Part shown: positions 1 to 8,294 of the stretch, piece by piece
Numbering within the stretch: position 1 is the stretch's first letter
How the letters are laid out: the number at the start of each line of letters is the position of its first letter
Source of the DNA: Oscillospiraceae bacterium
GTDB taxonomy: Bacteria > Bacillota > Clostridia > Oscillospirales > Oscillospiraceae
Direction of reading: 5' to 3'
DNA length: 51,463 bases
NCBI GenBank assembly: GCA_017412765.1
Contig: JAFPWN010000055.1
Location: 1-51,463 of the forward strand
The notes under the pieces: generated by a model
What the model was told of the DNA's origin: nothing
Seen by the model: the letters and a program-made list of their open reading frames with translations, nothing else
Databases searched by the model: none
Made by a program: the position numbers and the translations under genes

Positions 1-153
1 ACAAAAAGAAAAAGCGTTGGATATAGGAGGCGGGGTTCTGTGAAGGGGCCGGCCAAGAGGCCCCTTCACGTCGCATAACCCGCCCGCAGGCGTCATATTT
101 TGCGCTCCGAGAGTGCAAAATATGTTCGATGCGGAGACTTTATCGACGCATTG
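1..153 (+). repeat. 160-nt structured intergenic repeat, copy A (left end cut by window edge)
   Basis: First of three near-identical copies (others at 17052-17212 and 22906-23066, both on the minus strand). Visible parts in the sense direction are an A-rich start, a perfect 11-bp stem (40-50 with 59-69) enclosed by a GGCGGG/CCCGCC pairing, a 14-bp stem (94-107 with 111-124) with a 3-nt loop, and the end GTCGACGCATTG. One position of the second stem is a G-T pair here and G-C in copy C, so pairing holds only if this strand is the RNA sense. The right end directly abuts a terminator hairpin at 154-181. No ORF is convincing. It may be a MITE-like element or a structured RNA. Confidence 0.85.
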
Positions 154-187
154 AGAGCTGAAATCTTCGGATTTCGGCTCTTTCTTT
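154..187 (+). terminator. Rho-independent terminator abutting repeat copy A
   Basis: An 11-bp stem with a TTCG tetraloop (one G-T pair) is followed by TTCTTT. It begins at the last base of the repeat, as at the other copies. The gene it originally served lies left of the window. Confidence 0.7.
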
Positions 188-205
188 ATCTTTTAATGAA
201 AAAGG

Positions 206-245
206 AAATCCGAACCTTTCTGCATACTGAGAGGTTCGGATTTTT
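206..245 (-). terminator. Terminator downstream of tRNA-Leu
   Basis: A 12-bp perfect stem (206-217 with 232-243) has T-rich tracts on both sides, so it can work in both directions. On the minus strand it ends the comEA-regulator-kinase-tRNA unit. Confidence 0.8.
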
Positions 246-251
246 ACATTC

Positions 252-334
252 TGGTGCGGGTAACAGGACTTGAACCTGCACGGTTGCCCACTGGAACCTA
301 AATCCAGCGTGTCTGCCAATTCCACCATACCCGC
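252..334 (-). tRNA. tRNA-Leu(UAG)
   Basis: The 83-nt minus-strand sequence folds as a class II tRNA. The acceptor stem is GCGGGTA/TACCCGC with discriminator A and encoded CCA. The anticodon stem is CTGGA/TCCAG with loop TTTAGGT, giving anticodon UAG, followed by a variable arm and a T arm containing GGTTCAAGTCC. It reads CUA leucine codons. It lies 24 bp after the histidine kinase stop and may be co-transcribed or use the weak promoter noted just upstream. Confidence 0.96.
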
Positions 335-343
335 ATTGATGAA

Positions 344-371
344 ATAATAACACACTTTTCAGAAAGAGTAA
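344..371 (-). promoter_or_regulatory. Possible weak promoter of tRNA-Leu(UAG)
   Basis: Minus strand TTACTC, 16 bp, TATTAT, with the -10 box ending 9 bp before the tRNA. It overlaps the kinase 3' end. The -35 is poor. Confidence 0.3.
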
Positions 372-1792
372 AGAGGGAATGTAACGCAAAAGTCCATTCC
401 TCCGGCGCCGTTTTTGATCGCCTCAACCTTGCCGGAGTGCTTTTCGACCGTGGATTTGACGATTGAAAGCCCGAGACCGCTGCCGCCCTGTTCGCGGCTG
501 CGTGATTTATCAACCCTGTAAAAGCGGTCGAAGATATACGGGATATCCTGCTCCGGAATGCCGATTCCGGTATCGGATACGGTGATCACAACGCTTGCGT
601 CGATCTTCTGCGCGCTGATTTTTACGGTTCCGCCGGGATTAGTATATTTTACGGCGTTGTCAGTAAGATTGGAGATGATTTTGAACAGATCGTCCTCAGA
701 GGCGAGAACAGTCATCTCTCTGCTGCTTGATTCGACGCTCAGCTCAATATCCTTGGCATCCGCAATAGGCTTAAGCATTCTCGCGGCGTTCTCCAAAACA
801 GGCGTGACGGCAGTCGGTTCGCGCACGGTGGCAATATCGTTATCGAGCTTTGTGAGATCAAGAAGCTGACCTGTCGTGCTTGCAAGGCGCTCCGATTCGT
901 TTCTGATGTCCTCGACAAACTCGCGCAGAGTGTCGTTATCCATATTCTCCGTCTGCAGAATGCTGTCTGACAGCAGGCGAATAGAGGCGAGCGGTGTTTT
1001 AAGATCGTGCGAGGCGTCGGCAACAAATCTGCGGCGAGTTTCCTCTGTTGACTGAAGCCTCTTTGTAAGGGAGTTGAATTCGTCCGCAAGTCCGGCAAGC
1101 TCGTCGTGACCCTCTACGTTGATACGGTATGTGTATTCGCCCTCGCGAACGGTTTTGATCGCGTTCAGAACCATTCTTATGCGCCGCGTGATAGTTCCGG
1201 AAAATATAAAGCCGAGAATGAGAGTCGTTATAGAAAGCACAACAGAGATTATGCCGATATCGTTGCGAAGCCCGGTTACGATTGAGCCGACATTCTCATC
1301 GTACTCGAAAATATAAACGCATCCGGCAATCTTTCCACCTGAGAAAACCGGTACTCCGACTCCGCTGAGAAACGCGCCGCTTGAGAAAATGGATCTGAAA
1401 GAATCGTTGCCGTTCAGAGCGTCCGTCATTATCGGACGCGGGTCGATCTCATTTACTCGGACGTTACGCGATATTTCCTGAAAAAGTACCTCGTTATCCG
1501 CGTTGACAATGGTTATCCTGCCGAGAGAAGAGGTGTCCATAAGCTGCATTACGCCAAAGACGTTCTTCTGCGTCATCGAATCGAGAGAACCGACGGAGAT
1601 GCTTATCTGATTTGCGCGCGCGGAAAGAGTCTCCTGCTTTGCCCTGAAAACAAGGTCGCGGGAGAGCATGATAGGATATGTATTAAGAAGCGTCAGCACC
1701 ATAGCTAATATGACGACGTAGGATAGAAGAAACTTCGTCTTTACGCTGATGAAGCCGCGCTTTTTCTTGTCAGCCCTTGAAATAATACCCAA
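359..1792 (-). CDS. Membrane sensor histidine kinase
   Basis: Two-component sensor, about 477 residues, partner of the overlapping regulator. Residues 21-40 form TM1, about 42-175 an extracytoplasmic sensing domain, and 179-200 TM2. HAMP follows at about 200-250, then the HisKA phosphoacceptor motif SHDLKTP with His262. The HATPase domain shows the N box (NLTDNAVKY, about 375-383), G1 (DTGIGIP, 407-413) and G2 (GGSGLGL, 436-442). All catalytic motifs are intact, so it should autophosphorylate and transfer to the regulator. The start given is a TTG (at 1790-1792) that overlaps the regulator by 23 bp and sits just after GGGGAG, which is tight spacing; no upstream ATG fits, so the exact start is uncertain. 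The architecture matches PhoR/WalK-like kinases; the signal is unknown. Confidence 0.9.
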   Translation of the reverse strand: MGIISRADKKKRGFISVKTKFLLSYVVILAMVLTLLNTYPIMLSRDLVFRAKQETLSARANQISISVGSLDSMTQKNVFGVMQLMDTSSLGRITIVNADNEVLFQEISRNVRVNEIDPRPIMTDALNGNDSFRSIFSSGAFLSGVGVPVFSGGKIAGCVYIFEYDENVGSIVTGLRNDIGIISVVLSITTLILGFIFSGTITRRIRMVLNAIKTVREGEYTYRINVEGHDELAGLADEFNSLTKRLQSTEETRRRFVADASHDLKTPLASIRLLSDSILQTENMDNDTLREFVEDIRNESERLASTTGQLLDLTKLDNDIATVREPTAVTPVLENAARMLKPIADAKDIELSVESSSREMTVLASEDDLFKIISNLTDNAVKYTNPGGTVKISAQKIDASVVITVSDTGIGIPEQDIPYIFDRFYRVDKSRSREQGGSGLGLSIVKSTVEKHSGKVEAIKNGAGGMDFCVTFPLYSF

Positions 1793-2450
1793 CTCCCCAT
1801 TTTGTCATGAGATGATCCGGCTCAGCCGGGTTTGCCTCGAGCTTGTCGCGCAGGCGGTGGACGTGTACGTCTACGGTGCGAATATCGCCCTGATAATCTC
1901 TGCCCCAGACGATATTGAGAAGATTCTCACGGGAATAAACTCTGCCCGGATTTTTCATAAACAGCTCTATAAGATCAAACTCTCTCGCGGTGAGCTCGAT
2001 CGTTTGACCGTTTCTTTCTGCAACGTGCCGTATAAAGTCGAGAGTGATTCCGCCGATAGTGAGGCGCTGTGTTGTATCGGCCTGGAGCTGACTGTTAGTG
2101 CGCCGAAGCATAGCGCGGATGCGCGCCTTGAGCTCAAGAATGTTAAATGGCTTCGTGACGTAGTCGTCCGCACCGTACTCAAATCCGATTATTTTGTCCA
2201 TATCGTCGGTACGGGCGGTCAGCATAATTATCGGAACGGCGGAGAACTCCCGTATCTCAAGACAGGCTTCAAGGCCTGTCTTTTTCGGCATCATAAGGTC
2301 GAGAATGATAAGATCATACCCGCCGGTCCTCGCGAGCGAAACCGCTTCTTCACCGTCATAGGCGCAGTCTACTGCATAACCCTCGTTTTCAAGATTGAAT
2401 TTTATGCCCTTTACGAGCAGCTTTTCATCGTCTACAACAAGTATTTTCAT
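1770..2450 (-). CDS. OmpR/PhoB-family response regulator
   Basis: A 226-residue DNA-binding regulator, the usual length for the family. The receiver domain has the acidic pair D7-D8, phosphoacceptor D51 (ILDLMMP), T78 and K100. The winged-helix effector domain at about 130-226 ends with the typical RLRDKLE and GVGYYFKG motifs. The ATG at 2450 has a GGAGGG site 5 bp upstream. It overlaps the histidine kinase, so the two are almost certainly translated from one mRNA and form a phosphorelay pair. It follows comEA after only 13 bp, which suggests one transcript, though a link with DNA uptake is not shown. Closest broad types are PhoP/WalR-like; the regulon cannot be read from sequence. Confidence 0.93.
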   Translation of the reverse strand: MKILVVDDEKLLVKGIKFNLENEGYAVDCAYDGEEAVSLARTGGYDLIILDLMMPKKTGLEACLEIREFSAVPIIMLTARTDDMDKIIGFEYGADDYVTKPFNILELKARIRAMLRRTNSQLQADTTQRLTIGGITLDFIRHVAERNGQTIELTAREFDLIELFMKNPGRVYSRENLLNIVWGRDYQGDIRTVDVHVHRLRDKLEANPAEPDHLMTKWGVGYYFKG

Positions 2451-2463
2451 ATATACCCTCCAA

Positions 2464-2976
2464 TCAGTAGCAAATGAGATCGATTATGGCGGCAAGCTTT
2501 TTCTCTCCGATGCCGCTGACTTTTGTAAGCTCGTTTTTAGAATAGAATCTGCCGAATTGATTTCGATAGTCTATAATGCGCTGAGCGAGTACCTCGCCGA
2601 TACCGGGGAGCGTCATAAGCTCATCCTTTGAGGCTGTGTTGATATTTATAAGTTCTGAGGTCTCTTTGCCTTTTTCGACAGGCTCCTGCACTCTGTCCTC
2701 TATCTCCGGAGCAGGGGGAGAGGGCTCTGCCGGGTCGAGCGTCACAAGCTCGTCCGTCACGGCCGGCTCATCCGCCTCGGCAGCGGCAATACCGCGCTCC
2801 TGAGGAGCTTCGACAGGAACCTCGACTATCTTTTCGACCGGTACCTCAACATATTCGGTTTTTGTTACGACGAGCTGATCGCGGTTTGTATTTCTGCCTG
2901 CGTAAAATGCGGCGACTGCGATGAGAAAGGCGGCAAAGACATTCAACGTGACTTTTCTTATCTTCTTATCGTCCAT
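2464..2976 (-). CDS. ComEA-like helix-hairpin-helix DNA-binding protein
   Basis: A 170-residue protein with an N-terminal membrane anchor (about 9-25), an acidic and proline-rich spacer (30-105), and a C-terminal tandem helix-hairpin-helix domain (LPGIGEVLAQRI and VSGIGEKKLAAI, about 108-170). ComEA binds double-stranded DNA outside the membrane and hands it to the ComEC channel during natural transformation. Firmicute ComEA usually also carries an SLBB domain; this one does not, so only anchor, stalk and HhH remain. No comEC or comEB is next to it; instead it leads a two-component operon. The ribosome site is weak. Function as a DNA receptor is inferred from the HhH domain and topology. Confidence 0.82.
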   Translation of the reverse strand: MDDKKIRKVTLNVFAAFLIAVAAFYAGRNTNRDQLVVTKTEYVEVPVEKIVEVPVEAPQERGIAAAEADEPAVTDELVTLDPAEPSPPAPEIEDRVQEPVEKGKETSELININTASKDELMTLPGIGEVLAQRIIDYRNQFGRFYSKNELTKVSGIGEKKLAAIIDLICY

Positions 2977-3105
2977 AATATTTCTCTTTTTATCTATTGA
3001 ATTTTGGCAAAAAATTTCGTATTATATATAGAGATAAAAATAGAGCCTGAATCTGATTTATTGATCGCTTCTGAGATCATTATAACATATATTTCGGAGA
3101 AATAA

Positions 3106-4572
3106 ATGAAAAAAATAAGAAGAATAACAATTATTATAATAATAGCTGCGGTAATTACGGCGCTTTTTGCTCCTGCCGCCGCAGCTCTCGAGGATCCCGA
3201 AGCGGAATGCAGGGCTGCAATCGTGACCGATATCGCCTCCGGGCAGATCCTTTACAGCAAAAACGCCTATGACAGGCTCTATCCGGCAAGTCTGACGAAA
3301 ATCGTAACCGCGATGGTCGTGATCGACGCCGTCAACAACGGCGAGGTTTCGCTGAGCGATACCGTTGAGTTCTCCGAAAACGCTTTTTTCGATATCGGAA
3401 AAGATATAAGCTCCTATAAATTTCAGGCAGGGGAGCGGGTGAAGCTCGAAAATCTTCTGTACTGCATAGTTATGACAAGCGCAAACGAGCCTTGCAACGC
3501 GCTTGCCGAGCACGTGGCCGGTACCGTAGAAGCTTTTGTTCAAAGAATGAACGACAGAGTAGCGTCGCTCGGCTGCACAATGACAAGCTACGGTAATACT
3601 CACGGCCTGCCCTCAGAGCTGAATTATACAACCGCATACGATCAGAGCCTGATCATAGCAGACGCGATGGAGGACCCGCTTTTTTCGAAAATGGCGGCGA
3701 CAGAAACGTATAAAATTCCTGCGACCGCGTTTGCCGAGGAGCGCGAGTTAACGTCGTCAAACAACCTGATTCGCAGCTCTTCAAGCTATTATTACGAGTA
3801 CGTCCAGGGCGGAAAGACGGGTTATACAAACGCCGCGGGCTTCTGCCTTTCGTCGATCGCGCAGCGAGGTGAAATGAAGCTTGCCTGCGTTGTCCTGGGC
3901 GCGGAGAGCGTCATTCAGGACAGCGGCAAGCCGCTTATCAAGAGCTTTTCGGAAACGAGGCGGCTATTTCGCTGGGCATTCAATAATTTCAACTACCGCT
4001 CAATAGTGAGTACTCTCGACCTCATTGAAGAGATCCCGGTAGAGCTCGGAGAAGGAACCGGAACGGTCGTACTCCGTCCGGAGAGAGATATCATAGTTCT
4101 GATGGGTAATGACGTTAACGTTTCTGATGTGCAATATAAAATTAATATCTATTCGGAAGAAGGCGGTTCGCCGCTTACTGCTCCGGTGACTGCCGGAGAG
4201 GTTCTCGGTGAGGCTGAAATCTCGCTTGGCGGAGTGGACTACGGAAAAGTCAAGCTTGTAGCAAACTCATCTGTTGCACTTGACAGGAACAAATATATAG
4301 CCAGAGAGATCAGAAATACATTTGATAATTTTTACGTAAAGCTTTCGATCGTTATTATAATCGCAATATTTATCCTGTATATCGCTTTCATTATGGTTTA
4401 CAATATCCGCCGCAAGCAGCAGAAAGAGCAGGCTGATAAGCTTGCGCGCGAGCGGATAGAGGAGATAAGAGCAAAGGAGCGCCAGCTGAACTCAGGCAAA
4501 ACCTTTGAGGAGATCGAGCGCAGACACGCCCGTGAGGAGAATGCGGCGTTCACGAGAAAGCCGAAAAAATGA
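3106..4572 (+). CDS. D-alanyl-D-alanine carboxypeptidase (peptidase S11, PBP5/DacF type)
   Basis: A penicillin-binding protein that trims the terminal D-Ala from peptidoglycan stem pentapeptides outside the membrane. A signal peptide spans residues 1-27. The catalytic set is complete: SLTK (S62, K65), SAN (125-127) and KTG (237-239). Family C-terminal beta domain follows, then a transmembrane helix at about 412-435 and a charged cytoplasmic tail of about 50 residues. Many S11 enzymes use an amphipathic anchor, so a true TM plus a coiled tail is a variation. The ATG has CGGAGA 6 bp upstream. It is divergent from comEA and ends at a clear terminator. It resembles sporulation DacB/DacF as well as vegetative DacA; which one cannot be decided. 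Confidence 0.93.
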   Translation: MKKIRRITIIIIIAAVITALFAPAAAALEDPEAECRAAIVTDIASGQILYSKNAYDRLYPASLTKIVTAMVVIDAVNNGEVSLSDTVEFSENAFFDIGKDISSYKFQAGERVKLENLLYCIVMTSANEPCNALAEHVAGTVEAFVQRMNDRVASLGCTMTSYGNTHGLPSELNYTTAYDQSLIIADAMEDPLFSKMAATETYKIPATAFAEERELTSSNNLIRSSSSYYYEYVQGGKTGYTNAAGFCLSSIAQRGEMKLACVVLGAESVIQDSGKPLIKSFSETRRLFRWAFNNFNYRSIVSTLDLIEEIPVELGEGTGTVVLRPERDIIVLMGNDVNVSDVQYKINIYSEEGGSPLTAPVTAGEVLGEAEISLGGVDYGKVKLVANSSVALDRNKYIAREIRNTFDNFYVKLSIVIIIAIFILYIAFIMVYNIRRKQQKEQADKLARERIEEIRAKERQLNSGKTFEEIERRHAREENAAFTRKPKK

Positions 4573-4577
4573 AATAA

Positions 4578-4610
4578 AAGCGCGGAGAAAAGGTCATCTC
4601 CGCGTTTTTT
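4578..4610 (+). terminator. Terminator after the D,D-carboxypeptidase gene
   Basis: An 8-bp stem CGCGGAGA/TCTCCGCG (4581-4588 with 4597-4604) is followed by six T. Confidence 0.9.
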
Positions 4611-4682
4611 GCGCTAATTGCACAAAAGTGAATTAAAGAAACCTTGTTTTATTCATATTCCTATGAAAATACTTTTTGGGTA

Positions 4683-4711
4683 TTGCAATTTTGCAAGTTC
4701 GTGAATATAAT
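4683..4711 (+). promoter_or_regulatory. Sigma-A promoter of the aminotransferase gene
   Basis: TTGCAA, 17 bp, TATAAT, giving a leader of about 25 nt. The -35 box is one of two direct TTGCAA palindromes (4683-4688 and 4691-4696), which could also be an operator. Confidence 0.8.
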
Positions 4712-4743
4712 ACTTGTGAAATTCAAACTTGGGAGTTTTAACT

Positions 4744-5931
4744 ATGAAATCTATTTCCAAAGTTGCAGCCGGAATAGCTCCGAGCGCAACTCTTGCAATA
4801 AGCGCGCTTGCAAAAGAGATGAAAGCACAGGGGATCGACGTAATAGGCTTCGGCGCCGGCGAGCCGGATTTTCCGACACCGGACAATATCAAGGCCGCTG
4901 CTATTAAGGCTATCAACGATGATATGTCGCATTACACCCCCTCAGGCGGCATCCTTCCGCTCAGGCAGGCGATCTGCGGCTATCTCGACAGGACATTTAA
5001 CCTCAGATACGATCCTTCGCAGATCGTCGTTTCAAGCGGTGCCAAGCATATACTTTATATCGTTCTGCAGACTCTTCTTAACCCCGGCGATGAGGTTATA
5101 CTGCCTGCTCCGTATTGGGTCACCTACGCGGAGATCATCAAGATGGCGGGCGGAGTACCCGTAATAATCAACACCACCGAGGAAAACCGCTTTAAGATGA
5201 GCGCTGATGAGCTCAGAGCCGCCTGCACCGATAAGACGAAGTGCGTTATAATGACAAACCCCTCCAATCCTACCGGAATGCTTTATTCGCCGGATGAGGT
5301 AAAGGCGCTCAGCGCGGTTATCAGTGAAAATGATCTCTATATTGTTGACGATGAGATCTACGCCTACCTCACGTATTCCGGCGAGTTTATGAGCTTTGCC
5401 GCGGTTTCTGAAGATATGAAGGAGCGCACTATCGTCGTAAACGGCGTTTCCAAGACCTACGCCATGACCGGCTGGAGGATCGGATTTGCCGCCTGCAACT
5501 CACAGATCGCAAAGGCTATGTCAAACTTCCTCAGCCACTCCACCGGCAACGCGTCCAACGTCGCGCAGTACGCCTCTGTCGAGGCATATAACGGCTCGCA
5601 AGAGAGCGCAAAGCTTATGCGCGATGAGTTTATTAAGCGCAGAAGATACTTCGTTGATCGCGTAAACGCAATGGAGCTTGTGAGCTGCACCGAGCCTGAC
5701 GGCGCTTTCTATATCTTTATGAACATCAAAAAGGTCATCGGGAAGACCATCTGCGGGGACTATATCGGCTCAAGCGATGATTTCTGCAGGTCGCTTCTGA
5801 AAAGCGGTCTTGTCGCAACAGTTCCCGGCTCCGCTTTCGGCTGTGACGGCTACGTCCGCTGGAGCTACGCCACCAGCATGGAGAACATCAAAAGCGGTCT
5901 TGACCGCCTTGAAAAGTACCTGAACAGCTGA
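4744..5931 (+). CDS. Class I aminotransferase (aspartate aminotransferase type)
   Basis: A 395-residue PLP enzyme of fold type I, subgroup I-gamma, which usually moves the amino group between aspartate (or prephenate/aromatic acids) and 2-oxoglutarate in the cytoplasm. Seen: GAGEPDFPTP near the N-terminus, the SGAKH cofactor-phosphate motif, NPSNPTG, VDDEIY with the PLP-ring aspartate, and the Schiff-base lysine in VNGVSKTYAMTGWR (K237 from this start). The C-terminal GYVRWSYA holds the carboxylate-binding arginine. The ATG at 4744 has GGGAG 8 bp upstream and lies just after a strong promoter. Homologues of this length include aspartate, aspartate/prephenate and aromatic aminotransferases, so the amino donor is not fixed by sequence. 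Confidence 0.93.
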   Translation: MKSISKVAAGIAPSATLAISALAKEMKAQGIDVIGFGAGEPDFPTPDNIKAAAIKAINDDMSHYTPSGGILPLRQAICGYLDRTFNLRYDPSQIVVSSGAKHILYIVLQTLLNPGDEVILPAPYWVTYAEIIKMAGGVPVIINTTEENRFKMSADELRAACTDKTKCVIMTNPSNPTGMLYSPDEVKALSAVISENDLYIVDDEIYAYLTYSGEFMSFAAVSEDMKERTIVVNGVSKTYAMTGWRIGFAACNSQIAKAMSNFLSHSTGNASNVAQYASVEAYNGSQESAKLMRDEFIKRRRYFVDRVNAMELVSCTEPDGAFYIFMNIKKVIGKTICGDYIGSSDDFCRSLLKSGLVATVPGSAFGCDGYVRWSYATSMENIKSGLDRLEKYLNS

Positions 5932-6002
5932 AAGCTGTAATAATTCAACCTAACGCTTCATAAAGTCTTCTCAGATAAATCATTATGAATGGAGAAGATT
6001 TT

Positions 6003-7142
6003 ATGGAGCTTTTTCTTTTAAAGAACGAGTTCGGATTTCTTAAGCCCGTACTGCGAAAGACCGAAACGAAAGAGGTCGGCATTGACGTGGTAGTTTCCGA
6101 CTCAATGCCGGACGTTGACAGCATCATCTCTGTTACAGCGGTTCCGATGATGCGCGAAAAGGAGGCGTTTCTCGGAAAGATGAACGTTTCCGGCGTATGC
6201 GACGTCGCCGTATTCTATGAGTCCGGCGAGGCTGAGAATACGCAGAAGCTTTCGACCTCGATAGAGTTCTCGAATACGTTTGAGGCGCCGGAGATCAATA
6301 CGGATTCTCTTCTGTCGGCAAAGATCACTGTCACGAATGCTGACGCGCGTACCATAAACTCCCGCAAGGTTTCAATAAAGCTTGAGCTTAAGTACGAGGT
6401 CGAGGCGTACAACAGGGAAACAGCTTCGGTTCCGTATTCTGTCACCGGCTCGGAAACGGTCGAGCTTCTGACAAGCAAAAAAACTATATGCTGCGCGTCG
6501 GGACTGAGTGAAAAGGTCTTTTCCGTAACCGACAGCATACCGGCGGACGGAGAGATCACCGTCGGGGACGTCGATTTTACGGTCGAGGACGTAAAAATCG
6601 TCGATACGAAGGCAGTTATAAAGGGCATCGCAATTACTACGCTGCTCATAGGCGAGGAAGAAAAGAGGGTTGAAAGTCCGTTTTCGCAGGTCATCGACCT
6701 CGAGACGGATTCTGAGCCGAAGGCCGTGGATTGTACCATTATGCCATCGGGAGTCTATGCATCGGAGCGAATCGACGCCGAGAGCGGAGCCGGAGAAGCC
6801 GATATTGAGCTGAGCCTCGTCTGTCAGTGCCGCTCGATGGGAGAAATACAGATCGAATATATCGCGGACGCGTACTCGACAAAGGGTAATCTTGAGATAA
6901 TGAAGGAGAAGCTCGGCATTTCCGATGACGAGTCGATGTCTTATATAACCTCTCTCGTCGAGACTGAGGCGGACGCGCCGAAAATGACGCATTCCGTCAT
7001 TCTGTGCAGAGCAAACGATACGGAGTCCCTCTGGTCTATCGCCAAGCGCTACGCTGCGAGAAAGTCGCTCGTTATGGAGGCAAACGGAATGGAAACGGAA
7101 GAAATTAAGCCGGGAAGCATTATTCTTGTGCCGAAAAATTAA
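6003..7142 (+). CDS. SPOCS (DUF3794) and LysM protein, SipL-like spore-coat morphogen
   Basis: A 379-residue protein with no signal peptide. Residues about 25-300 hold two SPOCS-type beta-rich units, the first opening with the family motif VSDSMPDVDSIISV. A LysM domain occupies the last 50 residues (DTESLWSIAKRY ... PGSIILVPKN). In Clostridioides difficile SipL, SPOCS and LysM domains sit on the forming spore and recruit SpoIVA for coat assembly in the mother cell. The same order here suggests the same role, though this protein is shorter than typical SipL. The ATG at 6003 is chosen over one at 5985 because GGAGA lies 7 bp before it. No sigma-A promoter is obvious upstream, which would fit a sporulation sigma factor. 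Confidence 0.85.
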   Translation: MELFLLKNEFGFLKPVLRKTETKEVGIDVVVSDSMPDVDSIISVTAVPMMREKEAFLGKMNVSGVCDVAVFYESGEAENTQKLSTSIEFSNTFEAPEINTDSLLSAKITVTNADARTINSRKVSIKLELKYEVEAYNRETASVPYSVTGSETVELLTSKKTICCASGLSEKVFSVTDSIPADGEITVGDVDFTVEDVKIVDTKAVIKGIAITTLLIGEEEKRVESPFSQVIDLETDSEPKAVDCTIMPSGVYASERIDAESGAGEADIELSLVCQCRSMGEIQIEYIADAYSTKGNLEIMKEKLGISDDESMSYITSLVETEADAPKMTHSVILCRANDTESLWSIAKRYAARKSLVMEANGMETEEIKPGSIILVPKN

Positions 7143-7149
7143 AAATATC

Positions 7150-7178
7150 TTGCAACGGGCGTAAATATGTGCTAAAAT
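7150..7178 (+). promoter_or_regulatory. Sigma-A promoter of yebC
   Basis: TTGCAA, 17 bp, TAAAAT, located just after the SPOCS/LysM stop and about 37 bp before the yebC start. Confidence 0.7.
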
Positions 7179-7215
7179 CTTTAGGTTAATAGATATTCAG
7201 AAGGGATGAAGCACT

Positions 7216-7950
7216 ATGTCCGGACATTCCAAGTGGCATAATATTCAGAAAACAAAGGGTGCCGCAGACGCAAAGCGCGCTCAGGCATTCACTAAAATCG
7301 CCCGCGAGATGATCGTCGCGGTCAAAGAGGGAGGAAGCGGCGATCCCGCGAACAACTCCCGCCTTGCAACCGTCATCGCCAAGGCAAAGGCAGCCAATAT
7401 GCCTAACGACAACATCAAGCGCACTATCGACAAGGCGCTCGGCTCCGGCAATACCGATAACTTCGAGACCGTCACCTATGAGGGCTACGGCCCCGAGGGA
7501 GTCGCCGTTATCGTTGACGCTATGACCGATAACCGCAACCGCACCGCATCCGAGGTTCGTCATCTCTTTGATAAGTACGGCGGAAATATGGGCGCAGCCG
7601 GCTGCGTCAGCTGGTCATTCGACAAGAAGGGCGTTATCATCATCGACAACGAAGATGAGGAGCTCGATGAGGACGAGGTCATGATGGAAGTTCTTGACGC
7701 CGGCGCTGAGGATTTCGAGCCGGACGGCGAGACGTTCACAGTATATACCGCGACTGACGACGTCGCAGCCGTTGCCGACGCTCTCACGAAAAAGGGCTAC
7801 ACGCTGCTCTCCGCTCAGGAAGAGATGGTTCCGCAGAACTACATCAAGCTCACCGACGAGGAGAACATCAAAAAGTTTGAGAAGATGCTCGAGCTTATGG
7901 ATGACAACGACGACATTCAGAACGTCTGGCACAACCGCGACGAGGACTGA
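7216..7950 (+). CDS. yebC: YebC/PmpR-family protein (TACO1-like)
   Basis: A 244-residue cytoplasmic protein matching the family end to end, starting with the diagnostic MSGHSKWHNIQ, then KGAADAKRAQAFTKIAREM and NMPNDNIKRTIDKA, and an acidic middle region. Family members have been described both as DNA-binding regulators (PmpR) and, more recently, as ribosome-associated factors that help translate difficult proline stretches. The sequence alone does not separate these. AAGGGATG lies before the start. It has its own promoter and a hairpin after its stop. In proteobacteria yebC neighbours ruvC; that linkage is not present here. Confidence 0.95.
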   Translation: MSGHSKWHNIQKTKGAADAKRAQAFTKIAREMIVAVKEGGSGDPANNSRLATVIAKAKAANMPNDNIKRTIDKALGSGNTDNFETVTYEGYGPEGVAVIVDAMTDNRNRTASEVRHLFDKYGGNMGAAGCVSWSFDKKGVIIIDNEDEELDEDEVMMEVLDAGAEDFEPDGETFTVYTATDDVAAVADALTKKGYTLLSAQEEMVPQNYIKLTDEENIKKFEKMLELMDDNDDIQNVWHNRDED

Positions 7951-7959
7951 GTAATGAGT

Positions 7960-7992
7960 GATCCTCCGGCCTTTCGGTCGGAGGATCGTTTT
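7960..7992 (+). terminator. Hairpin/terminator between yebC and acylphosphatase gene
   Basis: A 9-bp perfect stem GATCCTCCG/CGGAGGATC is followed by GTTTTA. The T tract is short, so read-through into the next gene, 18 bp on, is likely. Confidence 0.6.
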
Positions 7993-8009
7993 ATACGAGG
8001 GAGCGTATT

Positions 8010-8294
8010 ATGAGCGAGATAATTCGCCGGAGATACTGTTTTTACGGTGCGGTGCAGGGCGTGGGGTTCCGCTTCAAAGCAAACAGAGCCGCAAATATTT
8101 ACGGCTGTACCGGCTGGGTGCGAAACGATTGGGATGGCTCTGTCACAATGGAGATTCAGGGCCAGGAAGCGGCAATCGACCGCGTTATCGAGAGCCTTAA
8201 CCGGAGTCTTTATATTAGGATCGATCGCGTTGAGATTAAAAAGCTTCCGACAGACATGTATGAATCCTCATTCAGAACGGAGATGGACTATTGA
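8010..8294 (+). CDS. acyP: Acylphosphatase
   Basis: A 94-residue enzyme that hydrolyses carboxyl-phosphate bonds in acyl phosphates. The family signature GAVQGVGFRFKA spans residues 13-24 and contains the phosphate-binding arginine R21. The catalytic asparagine N39 is in TGWVRNDWDGSV. Length and layout are typical. The ATG has GAGGGAG about 7 bp upstream. Its stop overlaps the TTG start of the next gene, so the two are translationally coupled. Physiological substrate is not established for bacterial acylphosphatases. Confidence 0.95.
   Translation: MSEIIRRRYCFYGAVQGVGFRFKANRAANIYGCTGWVRNDWDGSVTMEIQGQEAAIDRVIESLNRSLYIRIDRVEIKKLPTDMYESSFRTEMDY

Noticed and set aside
1-153. Repeat copies A-C as ordinary REP sequences or part of genes
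   Set aside because: They are about 160 nt, much longer than REP units, with fixed ends and matching flanking hairpins. Short frames through them lack starts and differ between copies.
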